64,000 nucleotides of DNA, taken from contig SXSC01000182.1 in NCBI GenBank assembly GCA_005792355.1, forward strand, positions 1 to 64,000, written 5' to 3'. The stretch is from Opitutaceae bacterium (GTDB taxonomy: Bacteria; Verrucomicrobiota; Verrucomicrobiia; Opitutales; Opitutaceae). Positions 18,201-26,475 of the stretch are shown here, piece after piece. The translations under genes and the position numbers were made by a program. The notes beneath the pieces were generated by a model that saw only the letters and a program-made list of their open reading frames with translations, was not told where the DNA came from and did no database searches. The first letter of the stretch is position 1, and each line of letters starts with the position of its first letter.

Positions 18201-18768
18201 TACCAATCATCCGGGCGGCCAGTATGGAAGTCCGAATTGGTATTATTATTGGATGCAGACGCCGGCCAATAAGACCAATAATACGCCGACGATCTATAAC
18301 AACGGCTCCAGGTCGTTTTATAATTTCCCATTCGAGGACAAGATATATTTGAGCAACGATGCCGCTTCTGTAGGAAGCGCGCTCCAGGGGACACCGGTCG
18401 GGATCGATTATTTTGCGTGGACCACGGCTCATGAGGCGAAGCATAGCACACAGTTGATGGCGTTTTGGCCCGGCGGATATAACGCCGCGCTGGACAACGA
18501 TGGTCCATCGTATCTTCGCTCCAAAGGGGACGATATTCCCGACGGCTTGGAAGCAACCTACATGCCGGGAAGAAATTACGACCCGACCAAATACGCGACG
18601 TTTCCCGACGAGGTCGGCTACGGCCAGAATCCGATTCCCGACCGCGAGGACATAGCCATGCGCTCACAGGTCGGGCCGCCGTACGAACTTCATCGCATGT
18701 GGGAAAATGGCAGCGCCAACGACAGTGATTGGGCGAATCCGGGGAAAAACAGCAAGAACCGCCTATGA
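15283..18768 (+). pseudogene. Giant secreted W-V-E-G repeat protein with HEAKH motif, interrupted by one in-frame amber stop
   Basis: One reading frame of 1162 codons is interrupted only by TAG at 15526-15528. The first 81 codons hold the signal peptide (ILALVATTAWA) and the beginning of the repeats. The remainder (from ATG at 15556, 1070 aa) has no signal peptide. Where TAG occurs, other repeats have Gly-Tyr-Trp, so it is most simply a Tyr codon mutated to stop. Domains after the stop: about 14 units of a 9-residue repeat, x-x-x-W-V-[ED]-G-x-[WH]; two putative Ig domains with SPTSYGASGLPGGLAV; a Gly-rich linker; DVNDDGIRDE, a calcium-loop-like motif; a long beta-rich region; and near the C-terminus HEAKH (codons at 18430-18444), a possible zincin site. 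Its stop overlaps the next gene's start (ATGA). It could be a pseudogene, a sequencing error or a readthrough case. Confidence 0.8.
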
Positions 18769-19781
18769 GAATCGCGACTTTGCGGGCCGTCGTCCTGTGC
18801 GTTTTGTCTCAGGCGCTCCTTGGCGCAAACACTGGAGAGGATTTCCCTCTCGTAATCAACGGCATTATTAGAATCGCGTTCGAGAAGAATGCGGAAAAGG
18901 GCCTTGTGCTGTTGGAGCAGATTCAAGGCTTCGATGCCTGGAGTTTCGGAGGGGGCGTCGGCCCGTCGGATCGGACCACTCTGATGACAATAGCGTTGAC
19001 GTCGTTTGAAGGATTTCTGCCATGGAAGGATAGCGCCTCGTCGTCGATAGGCACGAATTCCGCGTCGCAAATTCAGCATTGGATGCGGGCCGACCCAAAG
19101 TCGGCCGCAGCTATGGCGGCGATGTTGACCTCGGCCGACCCAGTAGCTCGGTGGATGGCCTGCGAAAAAATGAAGCGAGAGGGAACCGTACCGCCGGAAG
19201 TGATGCCCGCCTTGGGACGAATGGTCCTCGAAGACGAGCGCCTCCTCATTGTCAAACAGGCGTTGGAGCATGTCTTCGACGCCCCTCTTCGGCGGGAAGC
19301 GCGAGAATTGCTGAGACTCGCCGGTGAAGAGCCGGTTCCTCTCGATCAACGGAAGCTGAGCCGCGAAGGCCTGGCGTGGTTGGGTAGGTTGTATATTGAT
19401 CGGGTTAACGATCGGATCGCGCGCTTTTCAATCGAAAGCGCATTGAGGCAATTGGCTCCGAAAACGCCGGAGATTATAGCGGCGCAAAGTCGTGCGCAAA
19501 TCAATCAATCGGCGGAGTATTTTCTGACTCTGTTCCAAGGGCTCAAGAACGACGGCGCATCCGTTTTGCGCGACAAGTCGGCTAATTCAAGAGTTCAGAT
19601 TGAGGCGGCGCGGGTTGAAGCTCGGGGCCAGCGTCCCAAGACCGGCGGAGCGGTGCCGCAACCAGCCCAACAAGCCGCTGTAGAAAGCGGAGCGGCCGGC
19701 ATCTCGCCGACATCGGTCGCCGGAGCGATTCTGATTCTGGTGATGCTTGTCGGTGCAGTCTATGCGCTGGCACGAAAATGA
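18765..19781 (+). CDS. Membrane-anchored helical-repeat protein of unknown function
   Basis: 338 aa from MRIATLRAVVLCVL. The ATG overlaps the stop of the preceding gene (ATGA), so translation is probably coupled. A signal peptide (cleavage near LLGANTG) is followed by an alpha-helical region with HEAT-like alternation (DPVARWMACEKMKREG, PEVMPALGRMVLEDE, LIVKQALEHVFDAPLRREARELL). Then comes a Gln/Ala-rich linker and a C-terminal transmembrane helix (VAGAILILVMLVGAVYAL) ending ARK. It would be anchored in a membrane with its body exported. No family was recognised; the tight coupling suggests that it acts with the W-V-E-G protein. Confidence 0.8.
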   Translation: MRIATLRAVVLCVLSQALLGANTGEDFPLVINGIIRIAFEKNAEKGLVLLEQIQGFDAWSFGGGVGPSDRTTLMTIALTSFEGFLPWKDSASSSIGTNSASQIQHWMRADPKSAAAMAAMLTSADPVARWMACEKMKREGTVPPEVMPALGRMVLEDERLLIVKQALEHVFDAPLRREARELLRLAGEEPVPLDQRKLSREGLAWLGRLYIDRVNDRIARFSIESALRQLAPKTPEIIAAQSRAQINQSAEYFLTLFQGLKNDGASVLRDKSANSRVQIEAARVEARGQRPKTGGAVPQPAQQAAVESGAAGISPTSVAGAILILVMLVGAVYALARK

Positions 19782-19886
19782 ACCGGTTTTACGACTCTTG
19801 AGCCGCGACTGCACCACTTCCGAGGTGTAACATACAGCGGCCCCGCTCGATGAATTATGAAATACGCCAAGCGAATACTAAACACG

Positions 19887-19906
19887 TCAGGTCTTGACTC
19901 TTGACA
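19887..19906 (+). repeat. Isolated REP-like half site
   Basis: GTCAGGTCTTGACTCTTGAC lies in the space before paralogue B. The 'GTCAGGTC' core also occurs (as its complement GACCTGAC) in one arm of the inverted repeat at 41787-41890. No partner arm is present nearby. Confidence 0.4.
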
Positions 19907-19943
19907 CAACGCGCCGCCCCGCGGCCTCAAAACCTCCCATTCC

Positions 19944-20837
19944 ATGAATGCATCGCTCAAGAGAACATCCCTCTCGATTTCGTCGGGGTTCCTTGCCTTC
20001 GGTTTTCTGCAAGCGCAGCCGGCGCCTTCGGCAGCCAGAAGTCCGGTCTCACGCGGGTTGCCGCGTCTCGCTGACACCGGCAAGCCCGGGGCGGTTCCTC
20101 TGGCAGTCAGCAAATTCGCCGTCGATGATCTCTCGAGCGCCGGGAGCGCGGCGGCGGCAAGGAGCCGCAAGGCCGGTCTCGACGTCTTGACCGTCGGCGC
20201 CGGTACCGAGTGGTCGCGGCCGCTCCGCGGCTTGGGTCGCGAGTCACTGTTCGTCTCGTTTCTCCTTTGCGCCACCGAATCGACGATCATAGAAATCGCC
20301 GGCGCCCGACTCGGAGTGACCCTCAGTCCGGCTGACGGGTATCTACAGTCCATGTTCGATGAGCCGGACAGCGGAGGGCTGCGGTGGCGTTCCCTCGGCT
20401 TGCATGCGCCGATCGGGAAGTTTGCCGGCGAGGAACGGGTGTCCCTGCCACTGTTGACGGTTCACTTGGACCCCGTTGCCGGTGTCTGGAGCCTCTACGC
20501 GGGGATGCGGCTGGTAGCGGCCAGCCTGCCGCTGATTACCGGGCCAAACATTCAGCACAAGTTCACGCTGAAGGCGGGAAAAGGCGACGCGTGGGTGTGC
20601 CAGTTGATCATGGCCGACGAGAACCCGCTCTACGAGGACGAAAACGCCAACGGCATCGACGATGCGTTCGAACGCCAGCGACGCGGATTCGTGCTGGCCG
20701 CGAACGCATCCCCGCTGGAACGTCGCGCTTTGGCCGAGGAATGGCGGACGAGTCAGCGCGCGCTTTCGCCGCCGCCGCTTTTCGGCCGGCGACCGGTGCC
20801 GGACGATGCACCCACAGCGCCCCGGCGGGGAATCTGA
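19944..20837 (+). CDS. Secreted protein of unknown function, paralogue B of the 14-21 kb locus
   Basis: 297 aa with a signal peptide ending near GFLQAQ. It aligns with the protein at 14240-15187: AGTEWSRPLRG, LFVSFLL, an IAGARL segment, and an identical ADENPLYEDENANGIDDAFE block, then a similar basic, Pro-rich tail (SPLERRALAEEWR, RRPVPDDAP). At the DNA level the shared block differs at only 4 of 60 positions (14963-15022 versus 20613-20672), while flanking sequence has diverged far more. Function unknown; probably a calcium-binding surface or periplasmic protein belonging to the same system. Confidence 0.8.
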   Translation: MNASLKRTSLSISSGFLAFGFLQAQPAPSAARSPVSRGLPRLADTGKPGAVPLAVSKFAVDDLSSAGSAAAARSRKAGLDVLTVGAGTEWSRPLRGLGRESLFVSFLLCATESTIIEIAGARLGVTLSPADGYLQSMFDEPDSGGLRWRSLGLHAPIGKFAGEERVSLPLLTVHLDPVAGVWSLYAGMRLVAASLPLITGPNIQHKFTLKAGKGDAWVCQLIMADENPLYEDENANGIDDAFERQRRGFVLAANASPLERRALAEEWRTSQRALSPPPLFGRRPVPDDAPTAPRRGI

Positions 20838-21047
20838 TCCGGAGACCCCAGTTTCGTTTTTCGGCGCCGATCCGACGGGGTCAGCGTCGAATCGTCCGCC
20901 ACGATCAGCGCTTTGCTGTGTGGAGGCATTGGAATAGCTGACCATGTTCCGAGCAAAACGTGCTGTTCGGGTCGTGCGCCTGCAGGGCGATGGCGCCACC
21001 CGCCGGATCGGGCGGGCGTCTCGCGCGCGCCAAGCTGTTTGCCCGCC

Positions 21048-23621
21048 TCACCGGTCGTCATCGTCAATGTCCAGCGAAAGCGGCGCGAAGGCCGCGCGCT
21101 TCACCCCGGGATACGCTACCGTCCACCCGCGGGCATCATGCCACAGAATCTTGTTCAACGCATCCGTCGGCGCGGCATCCGGAACATCGAAGCGCATGTT
21201 GGCCGACGCCAGCGCTCCCTTGCGCGCTTCGCCACTCAGCGCTTTTGCGGGCGGATTCACGTCGTCGAGCGATTGCTTCGGCACCACCGCCGCATAGGGC
21301 GAGAAATCCGCGACGTCGTGAAAACTCGCCCGCATGTCGTTCGCGATCAGATCGAACAACGACATCGTCGGCAGGCCGAGGATAAGCTCGATCGTCTTCG
21401 CGATGCTGGGATGGGCATAAAACGTCGAGTCAATGTGGCCGCGCCGCACGTACGGGCTCAACGCGAGCGCCACCGTCCGGTGCCCATCGACATGGTCGAC
21501 GCCGTTCTGCGCGTCATCCTCCACCACGAAGATCGCCATCTTTTTCCAAAATGGCGAATGCGTCAGCGCCTCCACGATCTGCCCGAGCGCCAGGTCATTG
21601 TCGGCGACCATCGCTTTCGGCGTGTGGGCTCCCGGGGCGGTCCCGCGCGTGTGATTGCTGGGCAGCTGCAGAAACACGAGGTTCGGCATCTTCCCCGCGC
21701 CTTCCCATTTCTTTAGCTCCGCCAGAAAAATCCGGGCCCGCACCACGTCGGGAATCTCGGTGGAATAGCCCGGAAAATTGCGCGCGAGCAGCCCGTCGAG
21801 CGGTTGGATTGGCGAGCTGGTCTTCCATTCGGTCGCAAACGTGTCGCCAGCGCGCCAGCGCTGCAGCAGCGCGATGCGCGCCCCGGCGCCCAGGCCCGAC
21901 ACCCGGGGGGCAAACTCTCCAAATACCTGCGCCGTTTTTTTCGCGCGAAGCGCGTAGTCCCACAGGAATCCGCCCGATGAATACGCAATCGGGTCCGTCC
22001 CGTCGAAGGGATAGCTGCGGCCGTCCCAGCCGGGCCACATCGCGTAGGGGCTCTCGTTCGCCTGCGTGATCCACTGGTGGCCGTCGCCGCTGTTGCCGCC
22101 CGAGGCGTAGAAATTATCGAGCACCACGAATTCGTCGGCCAGCCGGTGCTGGTTCGGCGTCACGTCCTCGCCAAACATCACGAGCGACGGATCGCCGTTG
22201 CCCTTCTTCAGGTCGCCGAAAACCTGATCGTAGGTGCGGTTCTCCTTGATCACGTAGACCACGTGCTCGATGAGCGACGGCTCGCCGGCCCGTCGCGGAA
22301 TCGCCGCAGGTTTGGCGTTGGCCGCGGCCGCCGCCGTCACCGCGGCCGCCGGCGGCGTGAGCGGCAACCGGTTGTTCTCCGCCACCGCCGTGCTGTAGCT
22401 CGCGAGTTGCGCGGACTCCGGCACCGGCAGCACATTCACGCTGCCCCGATACGAATGCACGAAGCGCTTGAAAAAATCGTCGCGCCACCCGGAGCCGACA
22501 CCAAGCAGGGTCGACACGGCGAGCAGCGTGTTGTCCGGGTTCAACGCGAGCCCGTTGGGATACCAGGCCGTCGGGATCAGCCCCTGCGTGACGCCGTCCG
22601 CCGTCCGCACCACCGCGACCGCATTGATCCCGCCGCACGCCACAAAGAGCGTGGCGCCATCCGTGGTCAGCGCCAGCGCCGTCGGCGCGACCCCGCGCGC
22701 GGCGGCGCCGAACGGCCGCAATGCGAAAGTCTGCACGACCTGATCGGTCCGCGTGTCGACGACCGACACCGAATCGCTGTTGCCATTCGCGACGAACAAC
22801 CGGTGCCGCGCTTCGTCCCACACCAGCGCCACCGGGTGCAGTTCCACCGCAATCTGCGCCACCGGCTGCAGTGTCGTGAGATCGATTTTCGTCACCGTAC
22901 CCGTGGCGGCGATGCCCCGGGCGTCGATCACCACCGGATCGGACTTCGGGGTGTGGCCCGTCGGCGCGGTCTTGTCTCCGGGTTGCGGCTGGCGTCCGCC
23001 CCAATTGCTGACGTAGGCGATTGTGCCGTTCGCACTGATGACCGCGCCGACCGGAGCCACGCCGGTGGGCACGGAGCCGAGCGCGCGGGAAGACTCCAGA
23101 TCGACCACCGCCGCCTTGTTCTGCGCGATGATCGGAATCACGGCGAGCCGCTGACCGGCGGAATTTTTTTGCCGCGCGAGCGCCACGGTGCCCGGCGTAT
23201 AGCCCCCAAGCCCACCCGCCACCAGGCGCGTCACGCCGTTCTCGACGCTTTGCAGCCGAACCTCCTTGGCACTGCCACTGCTGACCAGCACCCGGCCCGT
23301 CGAATCCGCAGCCACGCCCTGCAGCCCTGGTTTGCCCACGAGCGGAACTGAAGTCACCACGCGGTTCTCGCGCCAGTTGATCCCGACGAGGTCCTTCGCG
23401 GTGAGCGCCCAGATTTCATCCGGTTTCGCCCCGAACGCGACGCCGTAGACGCGTCCCTCGAAGACGCTCTGCACGCCGGCGGGTGTGGTGTTCTGGCGTG
23501 TCACGATCACTCCGGGATCGGTGACGTTGCGCACCGGCTTGGGATCGCGCGAAGCCGCGAGCGCGGCAATCGTGACGAGGGCGAGGGCAACGCAGCCAAA
23601 CGAAACGCGGCGGATATTCAT
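21048..23621 (-). CDS. Secreted YncE-like beta-propeller / phosphoesterase bifunctional protein
   Basis: 857 aa with a signal peptide (VALALVTIAALAASRD). Residues of about 40-420 form a YncE-type seven-bladed propeller with repeated strands such as NGTIAYVSNWG, RHRLFVANGNSDSVSVVDTRT and TLFVACGGINAVAVV. From about 450 the chain is a phosphoesterase of the alkaline-phosphatase superfamily: HVVYVIKENRTYDQVFGD, DNFYASGGNSGDGHQW, LVFLQLPSNHTRGT and FVVEDDAQNGVDHVDGHR, containing the acidic and His metal ligands. This two-domain architecture is common in Verrucomicrobiota, Acidobacteria and Bacteroidetes. Substrate unknown. It converges with paralogue B of the 14-21 kb locus, separated by 210 bp. 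Confidence 0.9.
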   Translation of the reverse strand: MNIRRVSFGCVALALVTIAALAASRDPKPVRNVTDPGVIVTRQNTTPAGVQSVFEGRVYGVAFGAKPDEIWALTAKDLVGINWRENRVVTSVPLVGKPGLQGVAADSTGRVLVSSGSAKEVRLQSVENGVTRLVAGGLGGYTPGTVALARQKNSAGQRLAVIPIIAQNKAAVVDLESSRALGSVPTGVAPVGAVISANGTIAYVSNWGGRQPQPGDKTAPTGHTPKSDPVVIDARGIAATGTVTKIDLTTLQPVAQIAVELHPVALVWDEARHRLFVANGNSDSVSVVDTRTDQVVQTFALRPFGAAARGVAPTALALTTDGATLFVACGGINAVAVVRTADGVTQGLIPTAWYPNGLALNPDNTLLAVSTLLGVGSGWRDDFFKRFVHSYRGSVNVLPVPESAQLASYSTAVAENNRLPLTPPAAAVTAAAAANAKPAAIPRRAGEPSLIEHVVYVIKENRTYDQVFGDLKKGNGDPSLVMFGEDVTPNQHRLADEFVVLDNFYASGGNSGDGHQWITQANESPYAMWPGWDGRSYPFDGTDPIAYSSGGFLWDYALRAKKTAQVFGEFAPRVSGLGAGARIALLQRWRAGDTFATEWKTSSPIQPLDGLLARNFPGYSTEIPDVVRARIFLAELKKWEGAGKMPNLVFLQLPSNHTRGTAPGAHTPKAMVADNDLALGQIVEALTHSPFWKKMAIFVVEDDAQNGVDHVDGHRTVALALSPYVRRGHIDSTFYAHPSIAKTIELILGLPTMSLFDLIANDMRASFHDVADFSPYAAVVPKQSLDDVNPPAKALSGEARKGALASANMRFDVPDAAPTDALNKILWHDARGWTVAYPGVKRAAFAPLSLDIDDDDR

Positions 23622-23739
23622 GGGGGGGGGTGAACATCACGCTGCGTGAAACGCCGCCGCAGCGGAAGCGCGAATTCGCGTCGCGTCATCGCAACTGACC
23701 CAAGCTCGGCCGTGCGGGCGCAAGATGTTCCCGTTCCCG

Positions 23740-24207
23740 TCAGCGCGCAAACTTGGGCACCACACCCCGGCGGTCGAACTCCGCCTCCAGTTTCAGCGCG
23801 TTGCGAAAATCCTCCTCGACCACGGTCCACGAGCCCGCCGCCGCTCCAAAGGCGCCAACGGTGATCGTATTCATTCCAACCGAGAGGTGCACCCGGAGCC
23901 CGAACAGCTGGGTAGCGCCGGGCTCGGCGAAACGCGGATACGCCCGAATCGGGTGATACAATTGGTCCCACTCGGCGGGACTGTAACTGCGGCCAACCAC
24001 GATGCGCGGAGCGCCCTCGGGGATGACAGTCAGGGTGAACTCCAATTTCGCGAGCAGCGCGACGAGTCCCGCTTCTCCCTCGAAGGGAAGGACGCACAGG
24101 AGGGTGTCGCAATCGTTGGCGTGTCCACCGGCGGCCCGGTGGAAGGAAAAGTGCCGCAGCTGACTCTGCCAGCGCGCGACGGTGCGGTCAGTCGGAGCGC
24201 GAATCAT
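23740..24207 (-). CDS. Hypothetical protein, 155 aa
   Basis: No domain was recognised. The chain is balanced in composition and shows alternating strands and loops (FTLTVIPEGAPRIVVGR, LRVHLSVGMNTITVGAFG) followed by a charged helix. It has no signal peptide or membrane segment. It starts 48 bases downstream of the stop of the membrane-protein gene on the same strand, so the two may be co-transcribed. Overlapping open frames on both strands exist; this one was chosen for its amino-acid composition and the operon-like spacing. Confidence 0.55.
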   Translation of the reverse strand: MIRAPTDRTVARWQSQLRHFSFHRAAGGHANDCDTLLCVLPFEGEAGLVALLAKLEFTLTVIPEGAPRIVVGRSYSPAEWDQLYHPIRAYPRFAEPGATQLFGLRVHLSVGMNTITVGAFGAAAGSWTVVEEDFRNALKLEAEFDRRGVVPKFAR

Positions 24208-24255
24208 GGAAATGGCACGTGCGACCGCAGCACAAGGTTGGCCGGCCGGAGCCGG

Positions 24256-24915
24256 TCACCGGGGCGTATCGGGTCGATCCGATTTCGACTGGCGGACTGA
24301 AATCACCATTTGGCGGTGCATCAGGAAAGCGATCATCACGGGCGTGGCGGCAAAACTCGCACTGATCGCTCCGACAATCGTGCCCTTCCCAAATAACGGC
24401 ACGAGGGCCGCGAGCCCAAGCGCCAGCATCGAAAAAAAGGCGGCAAGAGATTTGAAAGCGACCATGCTGGAGATCGCGAGGATGAGCGCGGGGCTCGTCA
24501 CCTGAAGCGGAACGACTGCGCAGATCGCGGCCGAAACGAAAGCCACGGGAGCGAACGCTCCTTCCGTGGGCCGAAACGCCCCAATCATCAGGCCGAGGGC
24601 AAGGATCCCCACAAACAGCGCGATCCCGGTGACCATCCACGCGGAGGAAAATGCCGGATAGGTGCCGGACTTTCTAATCAGCTCGAGCGCACTCACGAGA
24701 CACCGCATTCCAACATAGGCACGGGCCAATTCGATCCAATGCCCGCGCATATACAGGACGTTCCGCCACATCCGCCACCAACTGCGGTTGCGCAGCGTAA
24801 TTTCCAGATTTTCAATGGTCCGGTATTTGACGTTGCCCGGGAAAAGAAGCGGCACGGGTGTCAGCACCAGCAGCAGACCAATGGCCAGCAAAGGCCAGGG
24901 AGAGGAGAAATCCAT
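24256..24915 (-). CDS. Small integral membrane protein
   Basis: 219 aa from MDFSSPWPLLAIGLLLV at 24915. Five or six hydrophobic segments: residues 7-27, about 95-120, 127-145, 150-180 and 185-205. Between the first two is a basic, Trp-rich cytoplasmic or external segment (SWWRMWRNVLYMRGHW). There is no recognised family. It precedes the 155-aa hypothetical gene by 48 bp and follows an 800-bp repeat-rich space. Confidence 0.65.
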   Translation of the reverse strand: MDFSSPWPLLAIGLLLVLTPVPLLFPGNVKYRTIENLEITLRNRSWWRMWRNVLYMRGHWIELARAYVGMRCLVSALELIRKSGTYPAFSSAWMVTGIALFVGILALGLMIGAFRPTEGAFAPVAFVSAAICAVVPLQVTSPALILAISSMVAFKSLAAFFSMLALGLAALVPLFGKGTIVGAISASFAATPVMIAFLMHRQMVISVRQSKSDRPDTPR

Positions 24916-25340
24916 CTGATTTTCGGAAAACCTGAGAGCGAGGATGGTGGCGGTGAGTGTTGACCCAGCAACGCCTGACGCCACCGGATACCGCTAGGTA
25001 AGACGGCTAGATCAGCAAAAATGCAACACCTTTGACCGCGCATATTTTCCAGAAATATCGACCGGTGCCGGCCGGTGAAGTACCCCGGGCCGCGGCTGGA
25101 TCATTTCGGCGTTCGCGTCCCGCGAGTCGCACCGAAATACGCCGCGCGTGCCAACCGCCCGTGGCGCGCGACGGCCTGGCGACCAGGCACGCGAGCTCAC
25201 CGCGCCAGCGCCGGACTCTTTCCCGACCCGACCGCGATGCCCCTAGCCCGGCCAGTTCACACTCTGCTCGCGAGCGGAGCCACACGGTGTTCGAGATTTT
25301 CTTCTGCGTTCGCGGTCCTCAGGGATGTCCGGCCTAAGTT

Positions 25341-25459
25341 CAAAACCGCTTGGCGGTTTTGTTTTAGCCCGCATGAACCCCAGATATCCAAGCTCACGCC
25401 GCCCGAAACTCGTCAAGCGCAGGGAGAATTCCGCAGAAAGTGTGAAAAATGCGGGCTAA
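25341..25459. repeat. Palindromic repeat family B: hairpin plus inverted TTAGCCCGCAT sites
   Basis: CAAAACCGC (25341-25349) pairs with GCGGTTTTG (25353-25361) and is followed by TTTTAGCCCGCAT. The 11-mer TTAGCCCGCAT (25364-25374) recurs inverted as ATGCGGGCTAA at 25449-25459, framing 74 bases. The hairpin and tail also occur at 33905-33940. Confidence 0.75.
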
Positions 25460-25477
25460 GCCAACGATTCAGCGAAG

Positions 25478-25605
25478 GGTGGAGCCGTCTGCTGGCCAGC
25501 AGACTCCGCAACAGGGTGATTTGAGAGCGTACAATCCAAAACCCGATGAGGCCATCGGGTTCCACCTTTCAGTGGTTTCGTTTGCAGAGACAAAACGCAT
25601 TTCGA
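25478..25605 (+). repeat. Structured repeat family C, copy a
   Basis: Starts GGTGGAG and its complementary TCCACC ends at 25566, giving a closing stem. Inside are a variable hairpin, a GAGAGCG motif and a perfect 9-bp hairpin AACCCGATG-AGGC-CATCGGGTT (25540-25561). A conserved tail with CGTTT...AAAACG complementarity follows to 25605. Other copies: 31870-31977 and 44500-44620. Confidence 0.75.
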
Positions 25606-25715
25606 CTGAAATGGACTCGGCCGAGATCGAATTCGATCCCGGGTTTCAGCGCGTTGCGATCGTCAGCTTCGGCGACATCCCAGATCCTTCCCGTCCGCTC
25701 CACCGGCGACGATCC

Positions 25716-26411
25716 TCACTTCAATTCGCGGATCTTCACGTTGCGGTACCAGCAGTCGTCGTTGTGGTAGGTGAGCATGAGGTGACCCTCGATCTTGTCG
25801 CCAAACCCGGCCTCGCTCTTGAACTTGCTCTTCGCGATTCCCGCTTTCACCGCCTCGCTGCCGAGTTCGTAGCTGAGCACGTTTTTGCCGTTGAGCCAGT
25901 GTTCGACCTTTTTGCCGCGCACTACGATCTTCGAGGTGTTCCACTCGCCGGGCTGCCGCAGCGGCTTGTCGGCCGCGGGAGGCAACACATCGTAGAAGGC
26001 CGCCGTCTGGCGGTGCGGCCCGATCTTGCCGTCGGGGTGCAATGCGTCGTCGAGCATTTGATACTCCGGGCCCGGCGATTTCGGGCGCGCTTCGGTCACG
26101 AAATATTTCACGCCATTGTTGCCGACCGGGTCGACCTTCCAATCCCACGAAAATTCGAAATCGTTGAACTTCTTCGCGGTGATGATCGCGTCACCCTTGA
26201 CCTTGGGTAACGAGTGCAACGTGCCGCCGACCACTTCCCAACCGGTCACGGACGCGCCCGGCTTGTTGAAGGGTCGCCAGCCCGAGAGCGACGTGCCGTC
26301 GAAGAGCAGGTGCCAGCCGGCGGATTTCTCGGCGGCGGTCAGGGTATTGTCGGCGGCGCGGGCGCCGGAGGAAGCGAGGATCAAGGCAAGGGCCACCAGA
26401 GGAGCTTTCAT
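25716..26411 (-). CDS. Secreted DUF1080 protein (3-keto-disaccharide hydrolase family)
   Basis: 231 aa from MKAPLVALALILASSGARA, a signal peptide. The single domain contains the DUF1080 hallmarks: WHLLFDGTSLSGWRPF, WEVVGGTLHSLP, FEFSWDWKVDPVGNNGVKYFV, GPEYQMLDD, WNTSKIVVRGKKVEHWLNGK and GHLMLTYHNDDCWYRNVKIREL at the end. The fold is a LamG-like jelly roll; family members hydrolyse 3-keto-glycosides or bind sugars outside the cytoplasm. The gene is very abundant in Planctomycetota/Verrucomicrobiota genomes. It is transcribed divergently from the ABC transporter genes. Confidence 0.92.
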   Translation of the reverse strand: MKAPLVALALILASSGARAADNTLTAAEKSAGWHLLFDGTSLSGWRPFNKPGASVTGWEVVGGTLHSLPKVKGDAIITAKKFNDFEFSWDWKVDPVGNNGVKYFVTEARPKSPGPEYQMLDDALHPDGKIGPHRQTAAFYDVLPPAADKPLRQPGEWNTSKIVVRGKKVEHWLNGKNVLSYELGSEAVKAGIAKSKFKSEAGFGDKIEGHLMLTYHNDDCWYRNVKIRELK

Positions 26412-26475
26412 GGAAGAGAATATTGTTGGGCAATTTTGGCGGAGTTGGAAAGCCCGGAGATGAGCGGGAGGCCGG

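Larger units (their letters stand above)
24916..25715. other. 800-bp gene-free, repeat-rich interval
   Basis: No supported gene. It contains a hairpin followed by TTTTAGCCCGCAT (25341-25374), an inverted copy of that tail (25449-25459) and copy a of a structured repeat (25478-25605). The rest (24916-25340) shows nothing recognisable. Confidence 0.6.

Noticed and set aside
23618-24300. Alternative frames on both strands over the 155-aa hypothetical gene
   Set aside because: They are Arg/Pro-rich with poor composition and overlap each other. The minus-strand frame 23740-24207 has the better composition and spacing, though confidence is modest.
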